In this document: in pieces, positions 1 to 5,560 of the stretch
How positions within the stretch are numbered: position 1 is the stretch's first letter
Layout: each line of letters starts with the position of its first letter
Assembly: GCA_016209665.1 (NCBI GenBank)
Contig: JACQVT010000017.1
Span: 1 to 5,560, forward strand
Source of the DNA: Planctomycetota bacterium
GTDB taxonomy: Bacteria > Planctomycetota > Phycisphaerae > UBA1845 > PWPN01
Direction: 5' to 3'
DNA: 5,560 bases
Made by a program: the position numbers and the translations under genes
The notes under the pieces: generated by a model
Databases searched by the model: none
What the model was told of the DNA's origin: nothing
The model's input: only the letters and a program-made list of their open reading frames with translations

Positions 1-46
1 ACCCTACACGGGGTATAAAGGGGACATTCTACTTTACTGGGGGTAC

Positions 47-90
47 AAAGGGGACATTCTACTTTACTGGAAAAGCAGAATGTCCCCTTT
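47..90. repeat. Inverted repeat, potential hairpin 1
   Basis: The arms at 47-65 and 72-90 pair at 18 of 19 positions around a 6-nt loop. The one mismatch is A61 against C76, which becomes a G-U wobble in minus-strand RNA. In transcripts leaving the upstream genes the structure could protect mRNA 3' ends or weaken elongation, but it is not followed by a convincing U-tract, so I do not call it an intrinsic terminator. Confidence 0.75.
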
Positions 91-106
91 TTTCGGTTCG
101 GGGTAT

Positions 107-150
107 AAAGGGGACATTCTACTTTACTGGAAAAGCAGAATGTCCCCTTT
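107..150. repeat. Inverted repeat, potential hairpin 2
   Basis: This is the duplicate of the 47-90 hairpin, with arms at 107-125 and 132-150, the same 6-nt loop and the same single mismatch. It is the hairpin of this type nearest to the stop codon at 212. On the minus strand its 3' arm ends CCCCTTTATA, a run of only three T, which makes efficient intrinsic termination unlikely. Confidence 0.75.
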
Positions 151-211
151 TTTCGGTTTGGAAAAGCAGAATGTCCCCTTTTTTCGTTTCGCTGATTCGA
201 TCCATCGTTCC

Positions 212-1408
212 TCATCGCTGGAAGATGGGGAGAAGCTGGTAGGGCGGGGTGAGGGCCAGGACCGCCAGGGCGGAGCTGTAGACGTTGCCGTACTCGGCGT
301 CGGAGGTTCGTTCGGGGTCCCAACTACCGTCGGGTTTCTGGTTGTCGGTGAGGGTACGGAGCAGGACGGGGTAGAACTCGCCCCAGTAGCGGCCGCCGAG
401 CTGGAACATGGCGTTGCTGCTGTAGAACGCCCCGTAGAAGAAGCGGTCGTGGAGCCTGGTGGCTCGGTAGTGGTCGTAGGGGTGCTGGAGCAGCCATTCG
501 CCGGCCTGGCGGGCCTGCGGCGTCTGGTGGCGGCCGGCCAGCGACAGCGACAGGATGCCGGCGCCGGTCATGCCGCGGGTGGTGACGTGCTCGCGACCGT
601 GCAGGGCATACCAGAAGTAACCGGTGGTCGGCTCGAAGCAGCGCATGACGTAGGCGCTGCCTTCGTCGATCGTCTGCGACGGCACGTCGAAGCCGGCGTT
701 CTTGCAGGAGCGCAGGAACATGAGGTACCAGCTCGTCACGGACAGATCCGAGTCGCTGCTCTGGTGGCGGCGGACGTAGCGCCAGCCGCCGTTGTCGCCG
801 GCTTGGCGCTTGGGGAAGGGTTGTCGCCGCAGGGCGTAGGCCAGGGCGGCGTCGAGGACGGGCTTGATCCGCCGGTTCTGATCGGGCGACATGCCGTAGA
901 GTTCGCTGAGGGCCAGACCGGTGATGGCGTGGTTGTAGGCGGCGGCCTGGGCGGTCAGAAGGTTGTTGAGGTCGCTGCTCGCGGTCGGGGCGGCGCGGGC
1001 GAGCAGGCCGTCGGGCTTTTGTGCGGCGAGCATGTATTGGATCGCCCGGTCGAGAGCGGGGCCGTACTCGCCCTTGCCGGGCAGGTGGCCGGCGGACATG
1101 AACGCCATCACGCAGATGGCGGTGACCGCGGGTTGGCCGTTGGGACGGGTGGGGAACGATCCGTCGGGGCTCTGACGGGAGGCCATCCAACGCAGCGCCT
1201 GCTGGACCGACCGATCGAGTCTGGACCACTGGCGGGCGGTGAGCATCTCGGCGGGCGAGACCTCGGCCGGTCGGGTCTGCGCCGCGGGACCGACGGACTG
1301 GGCGCGAACAGTGTGCGCGCCGGCCACCGACAGCGATAATATAACCATCCCGACCCACCGCCACCCCGTGGTACGCGACGAGCAGTGAACGACATTCTCA
1401 CTTCTCAC
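212..1408 (-). CDS. Exported prenyltransferase/squalene-cyclase-fold (alpha/alpha toroid) repeat protein
   Basis: This 398-residue protein has an unknown function and is predicted to be exported. The GTG start at 1408 lies 3 nt after the upstream stop. It gives an Arg-containing n-region (R12, R17), a hydrophobic core at about 21-31 (MVILSLSVAGA) and a signal peptidase I-like site VRA|QS after residue 36. The alternative ATG at 1348 would leave a short signal sequence with no basic n-region, so I prefer the GTG. The mature part shows repeated QW-like motifs of the toroid fold: RQSPDGSF (78-85), AAQKPDGLL (128-136), GGWRYVRRHQ (207-216) and NQKPDGSWDP (356-365). Between and after them are helical stretches such as TGAGILSLSLAGRH (281-294) and NVYSSALAVLAL (375-386). 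The segment DSDLSVTSW (219-227) and the end PPYQLLPIFQR resemble a Planctomycete family annotated as prenyltransferase/squalene oxidase repeat protein. It is much shorter than squalene-hopene cyclase (about 630 residues), has no clear DxDD acid motif, and shows no obvious Asp/Cys/His zinc set of protein prenyltransferases. A cyclase activity should therefore not be assumed. It is probably co-transcribed with the large membrane protein gene. Confidence 0.92.
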   Translation of the reverse strand: MRSENVVHCSSRTTGWRWVGMVILSLSVAGAHTVRAQSVGPAAQTRPAEVSPAEMLTARQWSRLDRSVQQALRWMASRQSPDGSFPTRPNGQPAVTAICVMAFMSAGHLPGKGEYGPALDRAIQYMLAAQKPDGLLARAAPTASSDLNNLLTAQAAAYNHAITGLALSELYGMSPDQNRRIKPVLDAALAYALRRQPFPKRQAGDNGGWRYVRRHQSSDSDLSVTSWYLMFLRSCKNAGFDVPSQTIDEGSAYVMRCFEPTTGYFWYALHGREHVTTRGMTGAGILSLSLAGRHQTPQARQAGEWLLQHPYDHYRATRLHDRFFYGAFYSSNAMFQLGGRYWGEFYPVLLRTLTDNQKPDGSWDPERTSDAEYGNVYSSALAVLALTPPYQLLPIFQR

Positions 1409-1418
1409 TTCTCACTTC
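1398..1418. repeat. Triplicated heptamer spanning the stop/start junction of the two genes
   Basis: Three perfect head-to-tail copies of TCACTTC (plus strand), or GAAGTGA on the coding strand, lie at 1398-1404, 1405-1411 and 1412-1418. A related AGTGAGAA occurs slightly upstream within the large gene, at 1432-1439. The array holds both the TGA stop of the large gene (1414-1412) and the GTG start of the downstream gene (1408-1406). Because seven is not a multiple of three, gain or loss of one copy would shift the register between the stop and start signals. Confidence 0.9.
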
Positions 1419-4400
1419 TGGCCTCCCGCTTTCTCACTTTCCCATTTTTTCGCCCGCTGGGCGTCGGCCGCCAGTTGCCGGAAATACGCGTCGATGGCCT
1501 GACGATACTGCTCGGGGGCGGTACGACCGGCGCCCTGGCGCAATTGGTCTTGCAACTCGGAGACGAAGACGTTCCAGTCGCGCTCGTCGCGGCCTGGGCC
1601 GACCGTGCCGCGGTCGTCGGGGTCGCCAGCATCGGTCACGGCAGGGGGCTTCTCCTGATCGCCGCCGCGCGGTGGAGGCCCGTTGTCGCGGTCGCGGGTG
1701 GCTTCCTCGAGGCGTCGCAGCAATTCCTCGGCCTCACGCTGGCTGGCCTGGGCCTGCATCGCGGCCTCCCGCAGCTCGGATTGACGGGCGGATCCGCGCT
1801 GCTGATTCCTGCCGGCGGCGTTGCGGCTCGCCTGGGCCTGGCCGCTTCTCTGTCCACCGCCGCCCTGTCCGCCGCTGCCGCTGTCGCCCGAGGCGGCCCA
1901 GTCGCCCTGGACGACGAGGTTCGAGTGCAGCACCGCGCCGAGCTTCTCACAGGCGTCGGCCTCCTGCTCAAGGGCCTTGAGCATCTTGGCGAGCTGGTCC
2001 TCGGCGGACTCGGCTTCAGCGCCCACCGGAGCGGCGGCTGGCTGATTGGCGAGATGTTCCTCCACGAGCGTCAACAGGTCGTCGAATGCCAGCTCACCCC
2101 GGGCAAAGGCCTCGACGGTCTCGGTCTCAAGGGGGATGGCGGTCTTCACGTCGTTGTTGTCCAGGGCCTCGCCGCCCTGCGACTGCTTCGGTGGAATCTC
2201 ATCATTGAGCAGGCCCGAGAGGTCGGAAGCCTTCTCGGCAATTTCCGGCGACATGCGGGCGAGCACCGCACCGACGCGGTCGATCTTTTTGCCGAGGCGG
2301 GTGGTGTCGGCCTCCAGCCGGACCTGGTCGATGGCCCCGGCGGGCGGGAACTTGCCCTGAGCGATGGCATCGAGCTGATCGCCCCAGTCCTCGATGGCCA
2401 CCTCGAGGTCATGGGCTTCGGTGACCCGACGGGCGGCGTATCGGGCGGCCTTGGCATCCGGCGGGGCGGCGGACGGCTGGCGTATGTCCTCGCTTGCGTC
2501 GGCCTCGGCGGGCCTCGTTTCGGCGGAACGATCGGGGCCGAGGGTCGGCAGCTCGCTGAGGGCAAACTGCATGTCGCGCAGTTCCTCGATAGCCTGGGCG
2601 ACGAACTCGTTGCGCGGCCCAGCCTCGCCCGAGGCGGCCATCACCGGCAGCTTGCGCATGTTCGTCGCCATCTCGCCGGCGCGGGCGATGATCGCAGCCA
2701 GGGGACCATCGGTCTTGTCCATGCCGGCGGGAGCCCACGTTTGCAGGTTCTCGTGCGTTTCGGCGGTCTGGCGGACCAACTCGATGGCCTGGCTGAGCAG
2801 GGCGACCCGCTGGTTTTTCAGTACGTCCCCGCGTTTGTTCGGCTCGGCCCATTGGACGACGGCGTCGCGGAGCACGGTCTGCCGGCGGGCCAGAACCGTC
2901 ATCTGGTCGCGAAGGGTCCTCGCGTCCTTGCGGCTCATGGCCATGAACCGCCGCCGCAGCTCGGGATCGTCGGCCAGCAGTTTGGCCAGCTCCTCCATCG
3001 CCTTCTTGCGGTTCTCGAGCTGGTCCTTGAGCAGCTTGGCGATCTGCTCGGCCACTTCGTCGGGTAGAATCTGCCACGCCCCGTCGCGAGGGTTGAGCGT
3101 CGGCTTGGCCGCCTTCAGCAGCGCCTGCATGTCCTCGACGAAGATCTGATGCATCTTGGCGATTTGCTTGACGGCCTCGGCGGCCCGCTCCCTGGCCTTG
3201 ACGCTCTCGTACTTCTTCGTGAGAGCCTCGAGCAGTTCGCGGGCCCAGGCGATCTGGTGAGCGGCGGTGTGCAGCGACTTGAGCTGCTCGGCCGGCTGGG
3301 CCTTGAGCGACGGGGCCTCGGCGAGGATTCTGCGAGCGGGCAGCACGTGCTCGACATCGATGTCGGCAAGCTGCAGGCCGATGAATGCGTAGGGCGTGCC
3401 GGCGCTCTTTGCCTTCAGTTCATTGGCGGCCTCGTCCGCCCGCTGCAAGTGTTCGCGGGCGATGAGGTCTCGTTGCTCCTGCTCCTTGCTCCAAGGCTTC
3501 GACGCTTCGGCTTCGGCGACCATCGCGTCGGTGGTCTCGCCGGCCGCCTGGAGGGCCTCGCGCATCCGCTGCAAGTACGCGTCGATGGCGATCTGCAGCT
3601 TCTCGCGGGCCTGGCCGTCGAACGAGCCCGCCCACTCGTCCACCTTGATGCGCTGCGTCTTCGAGCAGGCCGTGGACTCACCCACGTCCAGGCTGCGCTT
3701 GGTCATGGCATTGGGCGGCGGCCGGCTGGAATCGTCCTGCGAGCAGATCTCCGGGTCATCGGAACTGCGCCCGCGCATCGGCGGGGAGCTGGCGCTGGAC
3801 TCGCCGGGCTGCTGGTTCTCGGCGTTGCTGAGCCTGTTGTTGCGCGTATTGTCGACGGATGCCATTTCGTCCGCCGGCCGGCTGGCGGACGACCATTGTG
3901 CGGCCGGTTGGCTGGCGGATCCCTGCTGATCGCCGGCCTGGTTGCCGGACGCCGTCTGATTGGCAGGTTGACTGGTGGCTGCCGGGTGGCCCGCGGGCTG
4001 ACTGGCCGCGGTCATCCGGCCGGTGGCATCGGCCGTCTGCTCGCCGGAGTCCCTGCCTGAGCCCGCCGATGCGACCTGTCGATCCGACCCCGTGGCGGTC
4101 CGCGTGTCACGGACGCGCACGGCGTAGGTCAGCTCGTCGCCGTTCTTCAGATCGAACGGCTTGAGGTCGAGGGGCACCTTGCCTTCGATCTGCCTGGCCC
4201 CTTCCTGGTCCAGCAACGGGATCGACGTGGTACGGGTCTCGGTCTTGCCCTCGGCGGTCGTTTTCGTGATCAGCAGTTCGGCCGATTGCAGGCCGAAATC
4301 ATCCCGGGCGGTGAACTCGATCTCGATCTTGTCGTCGGGGGCGACGGTCAGATCCGCCTTGGGCGAGACGATCTCGACCTTCGGTGGCTGGTCGGCATAG

Positions 4401-5560
4401 ACGATGACGCGCGACGGCGTGCCGCTATTGCCGAGGCCGTATCGATCGACCATCTTCGGCACGAAGGTAAAGCTCTCGGTCAGCGTGGTCTCGTAGCGGT
4501 ACAGGTCGCCGCCCGCCGGCAGGGCCAACTCGCGGCGATCCTCGCCGCACGCCAGCTCCAGGTGGGCCAGCGGTTTGGTCGCCTGCATCTCCAACTCCAT
4601 CCGGCTTCCCGCCAGGGCCCGCACCAGCCGCGGCAACGTGTCCAACTCCTGGACGGCCAGCTTGCTGTACGCCGGCGGCACGATGCGCATGCGGACCCGA
4701 GCCAGCCCGGGCAGCGACTCGGCCCGGATGGACTCCCAGCCGCTGGCACCGTCGCCGCATCGCCAACGGTATTGGAACGACTCGCGGACCGACCGGATGT
4801 AGTGCGAGAAATCGACCGCGCCGGCGGCCGCGCGGGCGATGTGGGTCGTCGTCTCCTTCCCGCCAGCGCTGCGGGTGGTCAGGGCGGCGGTGGATCGGCC
4901 GCGGCCATTGGTGATCGCCTCCAGCGGGAGCGACTCGCCGATCGGGACGACCCGGCTGCCGGTCATGGACAGGATGCCGGTCTGGCAAATGGGCGTGCGA
5001 GGAGCCCAGAATCGCCGGAGGAGCGTGGTCACCGGATGCGGCGCGATCATGTAGGCCACGACCAGGATCGTCAGCAGTGCCGCCGTCGTCGCGCCGTAGC
5101 GGCGCAGGCGGTGGGTGGCCGGGAACTGGCCCGGCTGCACCCAATAGCTCAACCCTACGGCCTCGGCGGCCAGCCGCCGGATGAACGCTCCGGCCCCGCG
5201 GACGCTGGGCGGATCCCGGCTTTCCGCCAGTTCCGTGAGCGTGGACCAGCGTTCTTGCAAGTCGGGCACCGACCGCTCGACGTCCATCGCGACCCGCGAC
5301 AGCCGCGGCCAACCGACGACCAGCAGCCACACTTGTCGCCCCAGCACGAGCAAGGCCGCCGCCAGGGACGTCGCGGTCAGGGCGAGGCGCCAGGCGACCC
5401 GCGTGGGGCAGGCGAGGTCGTCGATCAGCATGGCGAGCAGCATCGCGGCCAGCAGAGTTGCCCCCGCCAGGATCAAACCCTCGATGATCGTGAACAGCAC
5501 CAGACGACGCTGCACGCTGCGCAGCGTGGATTCGACCACGGGCGGTAGTTCGACGGGCGG
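1412..5560 (-). CDS. Large DUF4175-like membrane-anchored coiled-coil protein, 5' end open at the window edge
   Basis: Function is unknown. This is probably an inner-membrane protein whose bulk lies outside the cytoplasm. Residues are numbered from the GTG at 5539, the first start codon seen (1375 residues). The frame continues unbroken to 5560 (upstream codons read PPVELPP), and no Shine-Dalgarno precedes that GTG, so the real start is likely outside the window. Hydrophobic segments lie at about 14-38, 52-75 and 150-167. Arg-rich flanks (R11-R12, R144-R147) suggest N-in topology, with 76-148 cytoplasmic and the rest periplasmic. Residues 185-480 are beta-rich and end in an Ig-like stretch (PPKVEIVSP at 385-393, ARDDFGLQSAEL at 411-422). 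Residues 481-625 are a low-complexity linker with a decapeptide repeat. Residues 630-1200 are mostly charged helix/coiled coil, followed by a Gly/Ser/Gln-rich spacer at 1212-1250, a further helix at 1250-1285, and a tail with WNVFVSEL and YRQAIDAYFRQLA. Three N-terminal segments followed by a beta domain and long helices match DUF4175-type proteins, but this one is longer than the alphaproteobacterial members I recall. The stop TGA lies 3 nt before the next gene, implying co-transcription. The ORF is sure; the family is moderately sure. Confidence 0.93.
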   Translation of the reverse strand, partial: PPVELPPVVESTLRSVQRRLVLFTIIEGLILAGATLLAAMLLAMLIDDLACPTRVAWRLALTATSLAAALLVLGRQVWLLVVGWPRLSRVAMDVERSVPDLQERWSTLTELAESRDPPSVRGAGAFIRRLAAEAVGLSYWVQPGQFPATHRLRRYGATTAALLTILVVAYMIAPHPVTTLLRRFWAPRTPICQTGILSMTGSRVVPIGESLPLEAITNGRGRSTAALTTRSAGGKETTTHIARAAAGAVDFSHYIRSVRESFQYRWRCGDGASGWESIRAESLPGLARVRMRIVPPAYSKLAVQELDTLPRLVRALAGSRMELEMQATKPLAHLELACGEDRRELALPAGGDLYRYETTLTESFTFVPKMVDRYGLGNSGTPSRVIVYADQPPKVEIVSPKADLTVAPDDKIEIEFTARDDFGLQSAELLITKTTAEGKTETRTTSIPLLDQEGARQIEGKVPLDLKPFDLKNGDELTYAVRVRDTRTATGSDRQVASAGSGRDSGEQTADATGRMTAASQPAGHPAATSQPANQTASGNQAGDQQGSASQPAAQWSSASRPADEMASVDNTRNNRLSNAENQQPGESSASSPPMRGRSSDDPEICSQDDSSRPPPNAMTKRSLDVGESTACSKTQRIKVDEWAGSFDGQAREKLQIAIDAYLQRMREALQAAGETTDAMVAEAEASKPWSKEQEQRDLIAREHLQRADEAANELKAKSAGTPYAFIGLQLADIDVEHVLPARRILAEAPSLKAQPAEQLKSLHTAAHQIAWARELLEALTKKYESVKARERAAEAVKQIAKMHQIFVEDMQALLKAAKPTLNPRDGAWQILPDEVAEQIAKLLKDQLENRKKAMEELAKLLADDPELRRRFMAMSRKDARTLRDQMTVLARRQTVLRDAVVQWAEPNKRGDVLKNQRVALLSQAIELVRQTAETHENLQTWAPAGMDKTDGPLAAIIARAGEMATNMRKLPVMAASGEAGPRNEFVAQAIEELRDMQFALSELPTLGPDRSAETRPAEADASEDIRQPSAAPPDAKAARYAARRVTEAHDLEVAIEDWGDQLDAIAQGKFPPAGAIDQVRLEADTTRLGKKIDRVGAVLARMSPEIAEKASDLSGLLNDEIPPKQSQGGEALDNNDVKTAIPLETETVEAFARGELAFDDLLTLVEEHLANQPAAAPVGAEAESAEDQLAKMLKALEQEADACEKLGAVLHSNLVVQGDWAASGDSGSGGQGGGGQRSGQAQASRNAAGRNQQRGSARQSELREAAMQAQASQREAEELLRRLEEATRDRDNGPPPRGGDQEKPPAVTDAGDPDDRGTVGPGRDERDWNVFVSELQDQLRQGAGRTAPEQYRQAIDAYFRQLAADAQRAKKWESEKAGGQK
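1422..1427 (-). promoter_or_regulatory. Possible Shine-Dalgarno (GGGAGG) for the downstream gene
   Basis: The coding strand reads GGGAGG within the last codons of the large gene, 13 nt before the GTG at 1408. That spacing is longer than usual, so the site may be only partly effective. Initiation could instead depend on translational coupling, since the ribosome terminates 3 nt before the GTG. No better ribosome binding site is visible in front of either candidate start; the alternative ATG at 1348 has only a general G-rich leader. Confidence 0.35.
3860..4009 (-). repeat. 30-bp in-frame minisatellite encoding a decapeptide linker repeat
   Basis: Residues 511-560 of the large protein fall into five consecutive decapeptides: AASQPAGHPA, ATSQPANQTA, SGNQAGDQQG, SASQPAAQWS and SASRPADEMA. 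The consensus is [SA]-x-S-Q-P-A-x-Q-x-[AS]. The DNA shows the same 30-bp pitch: blocks starting at 3871, 3901, 3931, 3961 and 3991 share forms of a GGCTGGCGGA-like core, and the first 20 bases at 3871 and 3901 agree at 16 positions. The repeat lies in the unstructured linker between the Ig-like part and the coiled-coil part, so copy number could change the linker length without breaking the frame. Flanking decapeptides at 501-510 and 561-570 may be faded copies. Confidence 0.8.

Larger units (their letters stand above)
41..160. repeat. 60-bp tandem duplication inside the palindromic array
   Basis: Positions 41-100 and 101-160 match at 58 of 60 bases. The only differences are C46/T106 and C99/T159. 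The duplicated block is one direct unit plus one inverted unit, that is, a complete hairpin, so the array grew by copying a pair as a whole. The high identity suggests a recent event or ongoing homogenisation. Confidence 0.9.
11..189. repeat. REP/BIME-like array: six copies of a palindrome-forming unit in two orientations
   Basis: A 19-bp core, AAAGGGGACATTCTRCTTT, occurs six times. It is direct (with A at R) at 17-35, 47-65 and 107-125, and inverted (with G at R, read on the minus strand) at 72-90, 132-150 and 163-181. Each core sits in a unit of about 30 bp: direct units at 11-40, 41-70 and 101-130 end in ACTGG, and inverted units at 69-98, 129-158 and 160-189 begin GGAAAAGC. The array lies just downstream of the last gene, the usual place for REP elements. 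REP families are commonly mobilised by Y1 tyrosine transposases (RAYT), but no such gene is in this window. Positions 190-211 between the array and the stop codon show nothing further. Translation of the units in the plus direction yields spurious peptides such as MSPFF and KGDILLYW. Confidence 0.85.

Noticed and set aside
47..150. Rho-independent terminator for the operon
   Set aside because: The hairpins are long and AT-containing, and on the minus strand they are followed by only three T before ATACC, so the classical GC stem plus U-tract is missing. A weaker attenuating role cannot be excluded.
11..189. CRISPR array, considered because of repeat units of about 30 bp
   Set aside because: Units are contiguous or overlapping with no unique spacers, occur in both orientations, and form near-perfect hairpins with each other. 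No cas gene is present.
80..1339. Plus-strand frame of 419 codons
   Set aside because: It begins inside the repeat array and runs antisense to the toroid protein gene. Its product is low-complexity Gly/Val/Ala/Arg-rich with no recognisable domain, while the opposite strand gives a signal peptide and a coherent fold.
1108..1401. 97-codon minus-strand frame starting near the out-of-frame ATG at 1395
   Set aside because: It overlaps the start of the toroid gene in another frame and reads as Pro/Arg/Ser-rich shadow sequence with no domain. I found no sign that a frameshift joins it to the 398-codon frame.
212..1408. Calling the gene squalene-hopene cyclase (shc)
   Set aside because: Only the repeat fold is supported. 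Length, the predicted signal peptide and the absence of a DxDD motif argue against the enzyme, so no gene symbol is given.
1385..3067. Plus-strand frame of 560 codons
   Set aside because: It is antisense to the large coiled-coil gene. Long open antisense frames are expected in GC-rich coding DNA, and the translation has no family features and no supported start.
3149..4060. Plus-strand frame of 303 codons over the linker region
   Set aside because: It is antisense to the coiled-coil and linker part of the large gene. Its apparent repeats (Leu/Gly/Arg-rich) are the complement of the SQPA decapeptide repeat.
4286..5548. Plus-strand frame of 420 codons
   Set aside because: It is antisense to the N-terminal half of the large gene. 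The translation is Arg/Gly/Gln-rich with no membrane or domain pattern.

Overview
The window is GC-rich bacterial DNA carrying two co-oriented genes on the minus strand, followed at their 3' side (window left) by a small array of palindromic repeats. It most likely comes from a member of the Planctomycetota, probably a metagenome-type genome. The evidence is the paired gene content: a very long membrane protein of DUF4175-like architecture directly followed by a secreted prenyltransferase/squalene-cyclase-fold protein whose C-terminal wording (…PPYQLLPIFQR) matches a family I associate with Planctomycetes. Ala/Ser/Gln/Pro-rich linkers fit too. This assignment rests on recall of families, not on a search.

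Layout, in transcription order (right to left). Positions 5560 to 1412 hold one uninterrupted reading frame of at least 1375 codons: three predicted membrane segments near the N-terminus, a periplasmic beta-rich/Ig-like region, a low-complexity linker containing a 30-bp (10-residue) repeat, and about 700 residues of mostly charged helix/coiled coil ending in a conserved-looking tail. The frame is still open at the window edge, so the true start is probably outside. After a 3-nt gap that lies inside a triplicated heptamer (GAAGTGA on the coding strand), positions 1408 to 212 encode a 398-residue protein with a signal peptide and an alpha/alpha-toroid repeat fold. Positions 1 to 189 hold six copies of a 19-bp core, three in each orientation, arranged as overlapping hairpins with a recent 60-bp tandem duplication. 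They resemble REP/BIME elements.

The two genes look like the distal end of one operon. In Planctomycetes, as I recall, such pairs often lie downstream of MoxR ATPase, DUF58 and von Willebrand A/BatA-type genes. Those neighbours would be beyond position 5560 and cannot be seen here. The shared picture is an envelope system of unknown biochemical function: a membrane-anchored, mostly extracytoplasmic coiled-coil protein and an exported toroid protein. There are no tRNA, rRNA, CRISPR or transposase genes in the window. The long plus-strand reading frames are antisense shadows of the two genes.
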